Below, one piece after another: positions 43,601 through 51,000 of a stretch of DNA of 64,000 bases. The notes under the pieces are model-generated. The model was not told the DNA's origin, searched no databases, and worked only from the letters and a program-made list of their open reading frames with translations. The number at the start of each line of letters is the position of its first letter. Position 1 is the stretch's first letter. The stretch is from an uncultured Eubacteriales bacterium (lineage in GTDB: Bacteria > Bacillota > Clostridia > Oscillospirales > CAG-382): assembly GCA_934502885.1 (NCBI GenBank), contig CAKSUT010000002.1:248001-312000 (forward strand), given 5' to 3'. Position numbers and translations under genes: made by a program.

Positions 43601-44323
43601 CTCGGGAGTTATCACTTTCTCCCCCTCCGTCGGAATATAGGTCTTTTCACCGGCAGGCACTATTCTCGCCGAACCTGTCGGAAGGTCGGAAAGCTGTACG
43701 TTTGTGCCGTAGTTTATTATTTCAAGATCAGCGATATACACCGTCTGAAGCTGCTCGCCGAATCTCATAATAAACTGATTCGGTACATTTACAGCTTTTG
43801 CCGGAAGATAATAATACGTCCACTCTGCGGCGAGCGGATATCCGCTCCATTTGGTAAGAGTATCCGTATTAGTGTCGGAATCAAAGAATCGGTAACCTAT
43901 TTTTCCCGGTCCTCCGACTGTCTTTGCTGCAAATTTCAGCATTATTATGTCATCAGCCTCTATATTTGTAACACTGTTTTTGAGTAAATACTTTATTGCG
44001 AGTGCATTGGCATTGACAACTCCGCTTGTATTTTGGGAAAGTGCCGTGATATCGAATTTCAGCGCCTTATCAAACGGCGCTTCATCGTCTGACGGCACAT
44101 CGACCGCCTCAACTGTCATTGCCGCATCGCCTGAAATTACATTGTACAACGAACTTAACTCCTCGCCGCTTCGCATAACAAATGTTTCTGCCGAGAGAGC
44201 AATGCTCTTAACCTTACCGTCAAGCTCTTCCGGAACTCCGTCCGCCGCCGAAAACAACGTACCTGAGATAATTCCGAACATCAATGCTATGCTAAGCAGC
44301 TCAATCAGAACGTTCTTTTTCAA
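40700..44323 (-). CDS. Secreted dockerin protein with LVIVD beta-propeller and two carbohydrate-binding-like modules
   Basis: A 1207-residue secreted protein. After a signal peptide (residues 1-26) there are two similar beta-rich modules (about 45-200 and 230-390) resembling carbohydrate-binding modules of the CBM4/9/22 type. About 420-1130 contains repeated LVIVD-type blades such as VRQIRLVPDKEAVIITARDC and ALLSYIKVNSNPDLALITDK, predicted to form propellers. The C-terminus (about 1150-1207) is a dockerin with two calcium loops, DINGDKTVNAADL and DTNRDGTVTLSDL. It starts at TTG 44323 with AAAGGA upstream. Dockerins attach proteins to cohesin scaffolds; no cohesin is in the window. Enzymatic activity is not evident. 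Confidence 0.8.
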   Translation of the reverse strand: MKKNVLIELLSIALMFGIISGTLFSAADGVPEELDGKVKSIALSAETFVMRSGEELSSLYNVISGDAAMTVEAVDVPSDDEAPFDKALKFDITALSQNTSGVVNANALAIKYLLKNSVTNIEADDIIMLKFAAKTVGGPGKIGYRFFDSDTNTDTLTKWSGYPLAAEWTYYYLPAKAVNVPNQFIMRFGEQLQTVYIADLEIINYGTNVQLSDLPTGSARIVPAGEKTYIPTEGEKVITPENFIENTKAVSESDATGSVGTESIAFDGFEYTSALKISRTSDVSSFAAFTKLDGMGMAETSGNVVHLEFYAKALTGVMPVEISLSDNNGAVAGDTTFTYYVPTQWTKFSVPYSCTSNVGGVRFDIADRSGDILVSGLSLTYYGKSTTIAALEHGQFLCPEEGWKKIDLDDSATGFGDASKIGRATDVDTDGEYLYVINGGAFDILSIKEDPSAPVWKSGIENLGTVRQIRLVPDKEAVIITARDCGMYIIDVTDKENPVIAAAYDTIEMATGLAVTEKYAFVSCRTFGTEIIDISDIDKPHHVSVIYSGEAQSCEIIDGLLYAGCWANREVQVFDVSNPANPRNIVNIPLTGQGDGIKIKDGILYAATGHHSPGYSSTSPKGTLSWGYGNGMDIFDVSDIKNGSYTYLSTVRIDGTFYKLGDDYWTVELSERNGTKYAYLSNTFNGIFVYDVTNPESPIRLSHISVVIPSGTARYNQYKGHHGIETVTSDFHFPYDTSSFLKSPIGGFAVTDGYMYIAATGTDLHIFDAAEYGAESFVFKTAEREPSGTLTEAGEFYDFDFLADTLTNYEHTMCGGQAYASAEKDGIIYAACGFGGIRIYDEDLKLLKNYDVGGIVGDVKVFGNRLYAAEGRNGTSIYSIGEDKVTLTRLSNKKSLLNYSTFVQPAKQLLLSTDGNYVLVHLGGQYAEVIDFRDLDNPVGIVYDDIPGETAGSGQTVFNSGSTGLLYYRQFSSGLVDGRYAVIMWHTGVMKVIDMLEDENGEIPHAFVASRKITGASPMSNGIAPYGDKVVTNLRGSHMVFDPLDETLSNLNTLTKYVVKDKSGNKPPKDENGNTLYVSGKTVIEGNLLCASNRTSGEFFAVDVTDIENAVLLSYIKVNSNPDLALITDKYIYIPAGNAGIIRFSIIDDPNAVIGDINGDKTVNAADLTCFLKNISRRKTYAQMDTNRDGTVTLSDLSQFFKNLIGG

Positions 44324-44406
44324 GGTGTTTCATCCTTTCCGATACATAACATATTAGCCGTAAGCTCATACGGACAGCAAGAGTAAACTCACAGCATCTT
44401 GCGGTA

Positions 44407-44435
44407 ATTGTAACATTTTTTACGTATTAAGTCAA
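44407..44435 (-). promoter_or_regulatory. Sigma-A promoter of the LVIVD-dockerin gene
   Basis: On the minus strand TTGACT (44435-44430), 17 bp, TACAAT (44412-44407). Confidence 0.7.
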
Positions 44436-44487
44436 TGCGTTTTAGGTCATTTTTACTTTAGATTTCAGTCAAAGGGTCATCACAAGC

Positions 44488-44535
44488 AAAAAAACGGGCA
44501 GAGACAACGGTTTAAACGCAACTGTCATCTCTGCC
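44488..44535 (-). terminator. Terminator of the solute-binding protein gene
   Basis: GGCAGAGA (44497-44504) pairs with TCTCTGCC (44528-44535) plus inner pairs; on the minus strand the hairpin ends in GTTTTTTT. Confidence 0.85.
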
Positions 44536-44586
44536 TTTATCTATCGCAAGCGTAAGGTGGTGTCGTCCTCCGCTTCCGAAGCAAAA

Positions 44587-46050
44587 TTATTTGTAGACCT
44601 TTATAAGGGTTGCAAGCTTTTCCTCGAAGGTGGACTTGTTCGCCATCCAATAAGAAGCGAGGGTATTCTGACCGCTCATTACAAAGGTTGTCGGACCGAA
44701 GCCGATTGCCTGATCCATAAACTTTGCGGAATTCTTGATTATCGGAATCATCTGCTCCGACTCCATATCACGGGTTGATTTTATCGTGAGAACGATATCG
44801 TAGTAGGTGGGAAGAACAATCTCGCTTCCGTAATATGCCCATGTTTCGAGAGTTGCGCCGACAAGGTCGTAGCGGTCGGGGTCGAGAGTTACGGGGATAT
44901 ACGTAAGGCATCCTATATTCGCACTTCTCGAATAGTAGCTCTCCTGCTCCTCGTTGAGCTTGGGGTAAGGAACGAATCCGAAGTCGTCCTCCATATCGCT
45001 GTAGCCCTGAAGGTGGTGGAAGAAGCCGTCAACGAAGAGAAGATTTCCGCTCTTGAAAGCGTTTCTGTAAACCGCCGACGACGCACCCTCGTACACCGCT
45101 CCGGGGTTGGCGAACACCTCGATCATTGCGTCGATTACGGCGTTCTGCTGCTGCGAATAAATGTTGAGTACGGGAAGTCCGTTGTCGTCCTTCTTGAGCG
45201 TTTCGCCGCCGTAGCCGACATAGAGTGCCGGAATCTGCTCATACTGCCAGCCGTTGAAGCCGTAGCGGTCGTTGTCGATATCCATCTGACCGTCGCCGTT
45301 GAGGTCTTTTGTCGCTTTCTGTATGTACTCGACGAATTTGTCGTGCGTCCACGTCCCGTCGAACACCATCTGATACGGATACTCAAGCTCAAGCTCGTCC
45401 ATGAGGTTCTTGTTGAATATCAGGCACTCGGTGTTTGTGAAGGTGTCGATGTTGTAGTCGCCGGTCATGGCGAAAATCTTGTTGCCGAACGTAATGTCTC
45501 TTATTGCGTTGGAATACCACCACGGCTTTTCGATGTTTATGTACGGAAGCGTATTCCAGTCAACGAACATTCCCTCGTTTATGAGTCCCGGCATACCGGT
45601 GTGCTGAACGTGGAAAAATGCGTCGTAAGTCTTGTCTCCTGCAAGAATGAGAGAGGATATCTTGTTTGTTTCGGTGCTCTGATCGCCGCCGGAGGTTGTA
45701 AGCGTACTTCCCACTATATTGAAGTCTATACCGAGGCGGTTCTTTACCGCTTCGTTTCTTTCATAGCACTTGTCGAGAAGAAGGTCGTCGCTCGGCTCGT
45801 CGGCGCGCAGATACCTTGCGCTCGCACTGTAGGCAACGTACATATTGAAGGTTTCGCCGTCAAAGCGCACGTCGCTCGGTATTCCGAGAGCGTCGGTATC
45901 GCCGCTGTTGTCCGTCACCTCGCCGTTCGGAGTATCGTCTCCGGGTTTATTTGCGTCGTCGGCATCTTTTTTCGCGCACGACGCCGCGGAAAGGACAAAC
46001 GAAGCGCAGATGAGAGAGGAAAGTATTCTTTCAAAAAGCTTCTTGTTCAT
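44587..46050 (-). CDS. Extracellular solute-binding lipoprotein (sugar ABC transporter type)
   Basis: A 487-residue binding protein of the family-1 type. The signal peptide ends in SAASC, a lipobox with Cys near 25, followed by a flexible acidic linker rich in Asp, Asn and Pro. The mature protein has features of large clostridial sugar-binding proteins (ISSLILAGDKTYDAFFHVQH, ECLIFNKNLMDEL). A calcium-loop-like segment, DLNGDGQMDIDNDRYGF, lies near 245-261. No permease or ATPase gene lies next to it, so it is an orphan here. ATG 46050 follows AAGGAGTG. It is divergent from the CBM9-like gene and may be controlled from the same intergenic region. Confidence 0.88.
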   Translation of the reverse strand: MNKKLFERILSSLICASFVLSAASCAKKDADDANKPGDDTPNGEVTDNSGDTDALGIPSDVRFDGETFNMYVAYSASARYLRADEPSDDLLLDKCYERNEAVKNRLGIDFNIVGSTLTTSGGDQSTETNKISSLILAGDKTYDAFFHVQHTGMPGLINEGMFVDWNTLPYINIEKPWWYSNAIRDITFGNKIFAMTGDYNIDTFTNTECLIFNKNLMDELELEYPYQMVFDGTWTHDKFVEYIQKATKDLNGDGQMDIDNDRYGFNGWQYEQIPALYVGYGGETLKKDDNGLPVLNIYSQQQNAVIDAMIEVFANPGAVYEGASSAVYRNAFKSGNLLFVDGFFHHLQGYSDMEDDFGFVPYPKLNEEQESYYSRSANIGCLTYIPVTLDPDRYDLVGATLETWAYYGSEIVLPTYYDIVLTIKSTRDMESEQMIPIIKNSAKFMDQAIGFGPTTFVMSGQNTLASYWMANKSTFEEKLATLIKVYK

Positions 46051-46103
46051 GTATAAAAGCACTCCTTACAAATAATTCGCATTAAAGCTGCACCTGTATA
46101 TAC

Positions 46104-46132
46104 ATTATACACATACAGCCACTCAAAGTCAA
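46104..46132 (-). promoter_or_regulatory. Sigma-A promoter of the solute-binding protein gene
   Basis: On the minus strand TTGACT (46132-46127), 17 bp, TATAAT (46109-46104). Confidence 0.75.
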
Positions 46133-46171
46133 TAGCGGGTGTATGAATTATTGCCATATTTATCAGAAAAG

Positions 46172-46228
46172 TGTACTTTCATCGCAAAATTGCACCTTAT
46201 TTGTACTCTCGCTTTTGCAAAATGTACT
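46172..46228. promoter_or_regulatory. Triple TGTACT direct repeat between divergent promoters
   Basis: TGTACT occurs at 46172, 46202 and 46223. The last two are 21 bp apart, two helical turns, and the third touches the -35 of the plus-strand promoter, the geometry of an AraC-type activator site. Confidence 0.45.
46213..46222. promoter_or_regulatory. TTTTGCAAAA palindrome, copy 1
   Basis: A perfect 10-bp palindrome just upstream of the -35 of the CBM9-like gene. The same sequence is found at 47906-47915 and 53200-53209. Confidence 0.5.
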
Positions 46229-46256
46229 TGACTTGCGCCGCGACGTGTGTTAAAAT
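46228..46256 (+). promoter_or_regulatory. Sigma-A promoter of the CBM9-like gene
   Basis: TTGACT (46228-46233), 17-bp spacer, TAAAAT (46251-46256), about 33 bp upstream of the start codon. Confidence 0.7.
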
Positions 46257-46288
46257 ACAGTATATCCATCGAAAAGGAGGCAATAACC

Positions 46289-46885
46289 TTGAAATACATA
46301 TACAACATTCCGCACACAGCGGACATAGAAAAAGCCGAGAAAGTGAGAATCGCAAACAACAACTGGAACATGGAAAGCGCGCCGGAGGTTTATTTTCAAG
46401 CGGCGTTTGACGGAGAAAATCTCACCGTCAAGATGACCTGCCTTGAGGCGAATCCGCTGACACGTTATACGAAGAATTACGACCCGGTCTACCTCGACAG
46501 CTGTATGGAGTGTTTCCTGTGCCTTTCGCCCGAGGAGTCGGAAAGGTACGTAAACATCGAGACAAATTCGAGCGGAGCGATAATTTGCAGCGTCGGCACG
46601 GGACGGCACGACAGAGAATCTGTTTTGGAAAAGTACGGCCTTCTTCCGCAGGTGAATGTTACGAAAAAAGACGACCGCTGGTCTGTGCTGGTCGTCCTTA
46701 CTCCTGAGTTTACGGAAACGGTATTCGGCAAAAAGCTCTCGGTCGGGAGCCGCTTCGCCGGCAACTTCTACAAGTGCGATGAGGACAGCGACAATCCTAA
46801 CTTTCTCTCGTGGACCGAAATCAAAACAGAAAAGCCTGATTTTCACAGACCGGAATTTTTCGGGGAGCTTGAAATTGTCGGCTGA
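46289..46885 (+). CDS. CBM9-like carbohydrate-binding-fold protein, no signal peptide
   Basis: A soluble 198-residue protein resembling the carbohydrate-binding family 9-like group: an N-terminal strand KYIYNIPHTADIEKAE, the segment PEVYFQAAFDGENLTVKMTC, DSCMECFLCLSPEESERYVN and a final NFLSWTEIKTEKPDFHRPE match the pattern of these domains. It starts at TTG 46289 behind AAAGGAGG. No secretion signal is seen, so it probably acts in the cytoplasm, which is odd for a sugar-binding module. It sits between an orphan sugar-binding lipoprotein and an AraC regulator, suggesting a shared substrate. Confidence 0.7.
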   Translation: MKYIYNIPHTADIEKAEKVRIANNNWNMESAPEVYFQAAFDGENLTVKMTCLEANPLTRYTKNYDPVYLDSCMECFLCLSPEESERYVNIETNSSGAIICSVGTGRHDRESVLEKYGLLPQVNVTKKDDRWSVLVVLTPEFTETVFGKKLSVGSRFAGNFYKCDEDSDNPNFLSWTEIKTEKPDFHRPEFFGELEIVG

Positions 46886-46908
46886 CGATAAATCGTTTTC
46901 GGGCGTTA

Positions 46909-47814
46909 TCAGCCCTCCTTTTCGGAGGGATCTGTGGTAATTCCGAAGTTGCGGTACTTCACGATATCGGTCTGCTCACGAAACGCCTTGCGGTATTCGG
47001 TGGGGTAAAGTCCGAACGCCTTCTTAAACTCTGCGGAAAAATAGCTCTGCTCACAGAAGCCGAGTGCCTGCGATATTTCGGTGACGGTGTTCTCTGTCCC
47101 CTCGAGCATTCTCTTTGCGGCGCGGAGTCTTTCTTCCTTTATGTATTTGTGAGGAGTCATACCCATTTCGCGCTTGAACACCTCGATTACCTTTTTGACG
47201 GAGGTATTGAAGTGCATGGCTATTTTTTCAAGGCTGACGTCGCTGTTGAGATAGGTATCGATATACGACTTAATATGCTTTACATCGGAGAGCTTTTCGC
47301 GGCGTTCTCCGATTTTGTTATTGTTGCTGTAGACGGCGAAAAAGATATCGAGTATTCGGTGAGACATATCGAAAAGCGAGCATTTGCCGTTCTCGAGGTC
47401 GCTTATAACCACCTCAAACTGCGACTGCATATCGACCGTCGCAACCGTCACCGCCGAAGTGAAGCCGAACGAATCGAAAAGATTGTCGATGTACTTTCCC
47501 GTTGCGGAAAACCAGAGCTTTATGTAAGGCATATCCTTATCGGAATAGTACTTCACAAATCTGTCCTGACGTCCGATTATGCAGTCACCCGCTCTCACGT
47601 CGTAAACCTTTCCCTCGCTCTCGAGGTGTCCCTCGCCTTTTACGATGTATTCGAGTATATGGCAGTCACGTGTTTTTTTGTAGCCGTAGTGCTTGTCCGG
47701 GTAAACTATGCCGGCTCCGATGATGTTAAGAAACTCGCTTTTTTCGTCGGGGTCATAGTAAACATACTTTTCGTTGTACTCCGGTATTACTTTGTTGTAA
47801 AGATAATACGCCAT
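46909..47814 (-). CDS. AraC-family transcriptional regulator
   Basis: A 301-residue regulator with an N-terminal cupin-like sensing domain (GEGHLESEGKVYDVRAGDCI near 75-94) and a C-terminal AraC DNA-binding domain with two helix-turn-helix units: KIAMHFNTSVKKVIEVFKRE near 197-216, and ISQALGFCEQSYFSAEFKKA near 249-268, followed by the hallmark GLYPTEYRKAF. The sensing domain suggests a sugar ligand. Its own promoter contains the TTTTGCAAAA palindrome, so autoregulation is possible. It is divergent from the giant SGNH/dockerin gene. Confidence 0.93.
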   Translation of the reverse strand: MAYYLYNKVIPEYNEKYVYYDPDEKSEFLNIIGAGIVYPDKHYGYKKTRDCHILEYIVKGEGHLESEGKVYDVRAGDCIIGRQDRFVKYYSDKDMPYIKLWFSATGKYIDNLFDSFGFTSAVTVATVDMQSQFEVVISDLENGKCSLFDMSHRILDIFFAVYSNNNKIGERREKLSDVKHIKSYIDTYLNSDVSLEKIAMHFNTSVKKVIEVFKREMGMTPHKYIKEERLRAAKRMLEGTENTVTEISQALGFCEQSYFSAEFKKAFGLYPTEYRKAFREQTDIVKYRNFGITTDPSEKEG

Positions 47815-47891
47815 GGCTCTACCTCTCTTTTTTGCATTTAGCTATTGTATTTTTCCACAAACAATATCATAAATATATACTCTTTTCTACA

Positions 47892-47920
47892 ATTATAACA
47901 TAGATTTTTGCAAAAGTCAA
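47892..47920 (-). promoter_or_regulatory. Sigma-A promoter of the AraC-family gene
   Basis: On the minus strand TTGACT (47920-47915), 17 bp, TATAAT (47897-47892). The spacer holds the palindrome described next. Confidence 0.75.
47906..47915. promoter_or_regulatory. TTTTGCAAAA palindrome, copy 2
   Basis: The 10-bp palindrome lies between -35 and -10 of the regulator promoter, where a bound protein would block RNA polymerase, and 36 bp upstream of the -35 of the divergent giant gene. Confidence 0.5.
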
Positions 47921-47951
47921 TAATCCTAATAAATTCATCCAATAAAACTCA

Positions 47952-47980
47952 TTGAATACAAATTCACTGTATGGTACAAT
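47952..47980 (+). promoter_or_regulatory. Sigma-A promoter of the 1681-residue SGNH/dockerin gene
   Basis: TTGAAT (47952-47957), 17 bp, TACAAT (47975-47980). Upstream, two imperfect direct repeats (TCCTAATAAATTCAT and TCCAATAAAACTCAT, in 47925-47953) could be activator half-sites. Confidence 0.7.
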
Positions 47981-48021
47981 ACTCTCATGAGTAATAATAA
48001 CAAAAACAAGGAGGAAAACTC

Positions 48022-51000
48022 ATGCAAAAACTTATGAAAGCATTGTGCATGACATTGTGTATACTTATGTGTGTAAGCACTATGCCGGTGTTTATCGCAG
48101 GTGCGGAGGAATATAGCTTCTCCTATTTGCAGAACACCTACTCCAAAATCATGGCCGGCGAGACGGTTAACATCGCCTACTACGGCGGTTCTGTAACGAA
48201 CGGATACGCCGGCGGCGGTCAGGACTGCCAGTCAAACGGAAAAGCATGGCGTTCGAGAACATTCCAGTGGTTCAAGGACACCTTTGCGGACACGGGGGCT
48301 ACCTTCGTCGAGAATCATGCGGCTCTCGGCGGTACCGGCACGGGACTTAACATCTACCGTGCGGACGAACATCTCTATCTCGGCACGGACAAAGCGCCCG
48401 ATCTCATCTTCATCGAATTCGCCATAAATGACTCCTACAAAGGCTACACCTACGAGCAGTCGGCAGAGTACATGGAGGCGATAATCAGGAAGCTTTACAA
48501 AAACGATCCTTACATTGACATTGTAATCGTCCTCACGACCGACAACGGCAAAAAGGACACCGAATTTGTCAACGCAAAGGCTCACGCCGACGTTGCGGCG
48601 AAGTACGACATTCCCGTAGTATGGGTCGGAGCGCAGATTTACAGATTTCTCCGTGAGCTTAACGGCGGAAACGACATCACAAACGTAAACGGCGAGCCGT
48701 GGTCAACCTACTTTGCGGACGGCTGTCATCCGAATGCGGAGGGTCACGCAAAGTACACCGAATACATAGTAAACGACATTCTCGTTCCGAATCTCACTGC
48801 TGACGGACTCAACCTCGATCCGTCAAAGCGCACGGCAAAAGTTATGCCCGAGGGGACGCCGCTCTATCATAACGGCAGATACGTCGATTCCTACGGTACG
48901 ACAGCCGGCAAGGTCGATGGCTTCAAAAGCTATTCGTTCGGTTCGGACGGCTCAAAGATTTATGCCAACACTCCCGGCGCATCTTTCAGCGTAAACTTTC
49001 ACGGAACGGGCTTCGGCATAATTTACACGGCATCTCCGTCCAACGGTATCGTGGTTTACAATGTTGACGGCGGCGCATTTTCGTCAAAGAACCTTTACAA
49101 CTCCGGCAGCGGAACGAATCACGTTATGCTCGTCAGCGGTCTTGCCGAGGGCGACCACACGCTGAACCTTATATTCAGAAAGTCGGCGTCCGGTTCTTAC
49201 CTCGCCATACAGAAGTTCCTCGTTGACGGCGATCCCGGAAAAACGCCGCTCACGTTCGGCGAGCCTCCCACCAATTCCCCCAACAACGAAGTTTACATTG
49301 CAGACATCACCCTTGCTCCGAACGAGCTTAACACAGTAATCTCCGGCGGCGGTTACACCAACACCGGTGCGACAATGGTGGTTGAGGAATCGATAGTTGA
49401 CGACGTTGACACGATAAAGTACGTTCCCAACGCCGAAAGCTCCGACATAATTGCGAGCGACTGCTACAACTCAAAGCTTCGCAGCGTCTCTATCCCCGAA
49501 TACAAATATGTGACAATAGGCTACCACTACAAGGTAGAAGAAGGCGTTACTCCCTCTGCAAAGGGAATGACGATAAACTTCCTTCGTAATCCCGGTACGG
49601 GAAAGACTTTTGCAGCGACGAACGCAAACACGCTTCTCATCAACAAATCCGACGAGCTTATCTTTGACATCACGGGAATGGCGGCAGAAGGCGTTTCGGG
49701 AAACCTTAATCAGTTCCACTTCTACCCGTTCGGCGGCAAGAAAGGCAGCGAAACAAGCATCGGCGAGGTTATGTACGTAAAATATATGACCTTCCACGCA
49801 AACTATCCTTACGACGAATCCCCCGTGAGCGTTGACCTTTCGTCTCTCACCGTATCGGGTGCAGCATTCGAGAGCAAAACCTTCGACGGTGAAGATGTAC
49901 TTTCGGTAACCGCAAACGGCGGCACGGCGAACGTATCTGCTTCCGGACTCGAGTCCCTCAGACTTCTCCCGTCAGTGTACAAGTATGCTATGGTTGAGTA
50001 CTATGCCGAGAATACAGAAAGCGTACGACCCATACTTCGTATTTCCTCTCTTGATAATGGTGAGTTTGAAACGGAAAGCGTTGCTCTCTCGAACGGCGCA
50101 TGGAAGAAAGCCATCTTCAACCTCTCGGATATTTCGTCCGTAAACGGACAGAAAAACTACTACAAAGACCTCATGTTTATGCCCTTCGGCTCACTTTCCG
50201 CCGATAACGGCACGGTCAACATCAAATCGCTCACCTTCTGCTCGGCATACCCTGATCCCGACGCAGAATTTGAGATAAGCTTCGACCTCAACGGCGGCGA
50301 AGGCACTGTTCCCTCGAATGTTACGGCAAAACTCGGCAGCAAGGTTTCTCTCCCCTCCTGCAATGCCGTAAAAGAGGGGTACGTCTTCGCCGGCTGGTCG
50401 GAGACACCCGACGGTGAAATTATTACCGATTATTATATGCCCGAAAACGGTGCGACGCTCTATGCCGCATGGGCAGAGCAAAAGACGGTATTCGTCAGTG
50501 CGGATTCGGAAACGATAAGCTACGGCGGCAAGACAAACACTGTTGACTACACTTCTCTCTCCGAGGCTCTCAATGCTCTCGGCAAGGACGGCGGCACGGT
50601 GGTAATGACTGGTACCCAGACCTTCACCGACCTCAACTCCGTCACCGCAAACGCTCTCAGCATAAAGGTTATCGGCGCTGACGGCACGGCGGTTCTCGAG
50701 GGCTTCAACTCCAACATCAACCTCAAAGCTCCGACGGTCTTTGAAAACATAAAGTTCGTCGCAACGGCAAGCGGTAATCCTTATTTCTTCGCACAGAGCT
50801 ACAGATTCACACTCGGCAAGGGGTGTACCTTTGCAACGACGGCAAGCGGCACGGAGGTTGCAAAGAGATTCGAGCTTATCGGCGGCTCTTCGTCAAAGGA
50901 CACGGTAAACGTAACCATCGACAGCAAAAACACATTCGGCGTCGTTGCCGCACTCTACGAATCGGCATTCAACGGCACGGTATACTTCACAATAAACGAC

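Noticed and set aside
46885..46935. A GGAGGG/CCCTCC hairpin considered as a terminator between the CBM9-like and AraC genes.
   Set aside because: It lies in the coding end of the AraC-family gene and is not followed by a T run on either strand.
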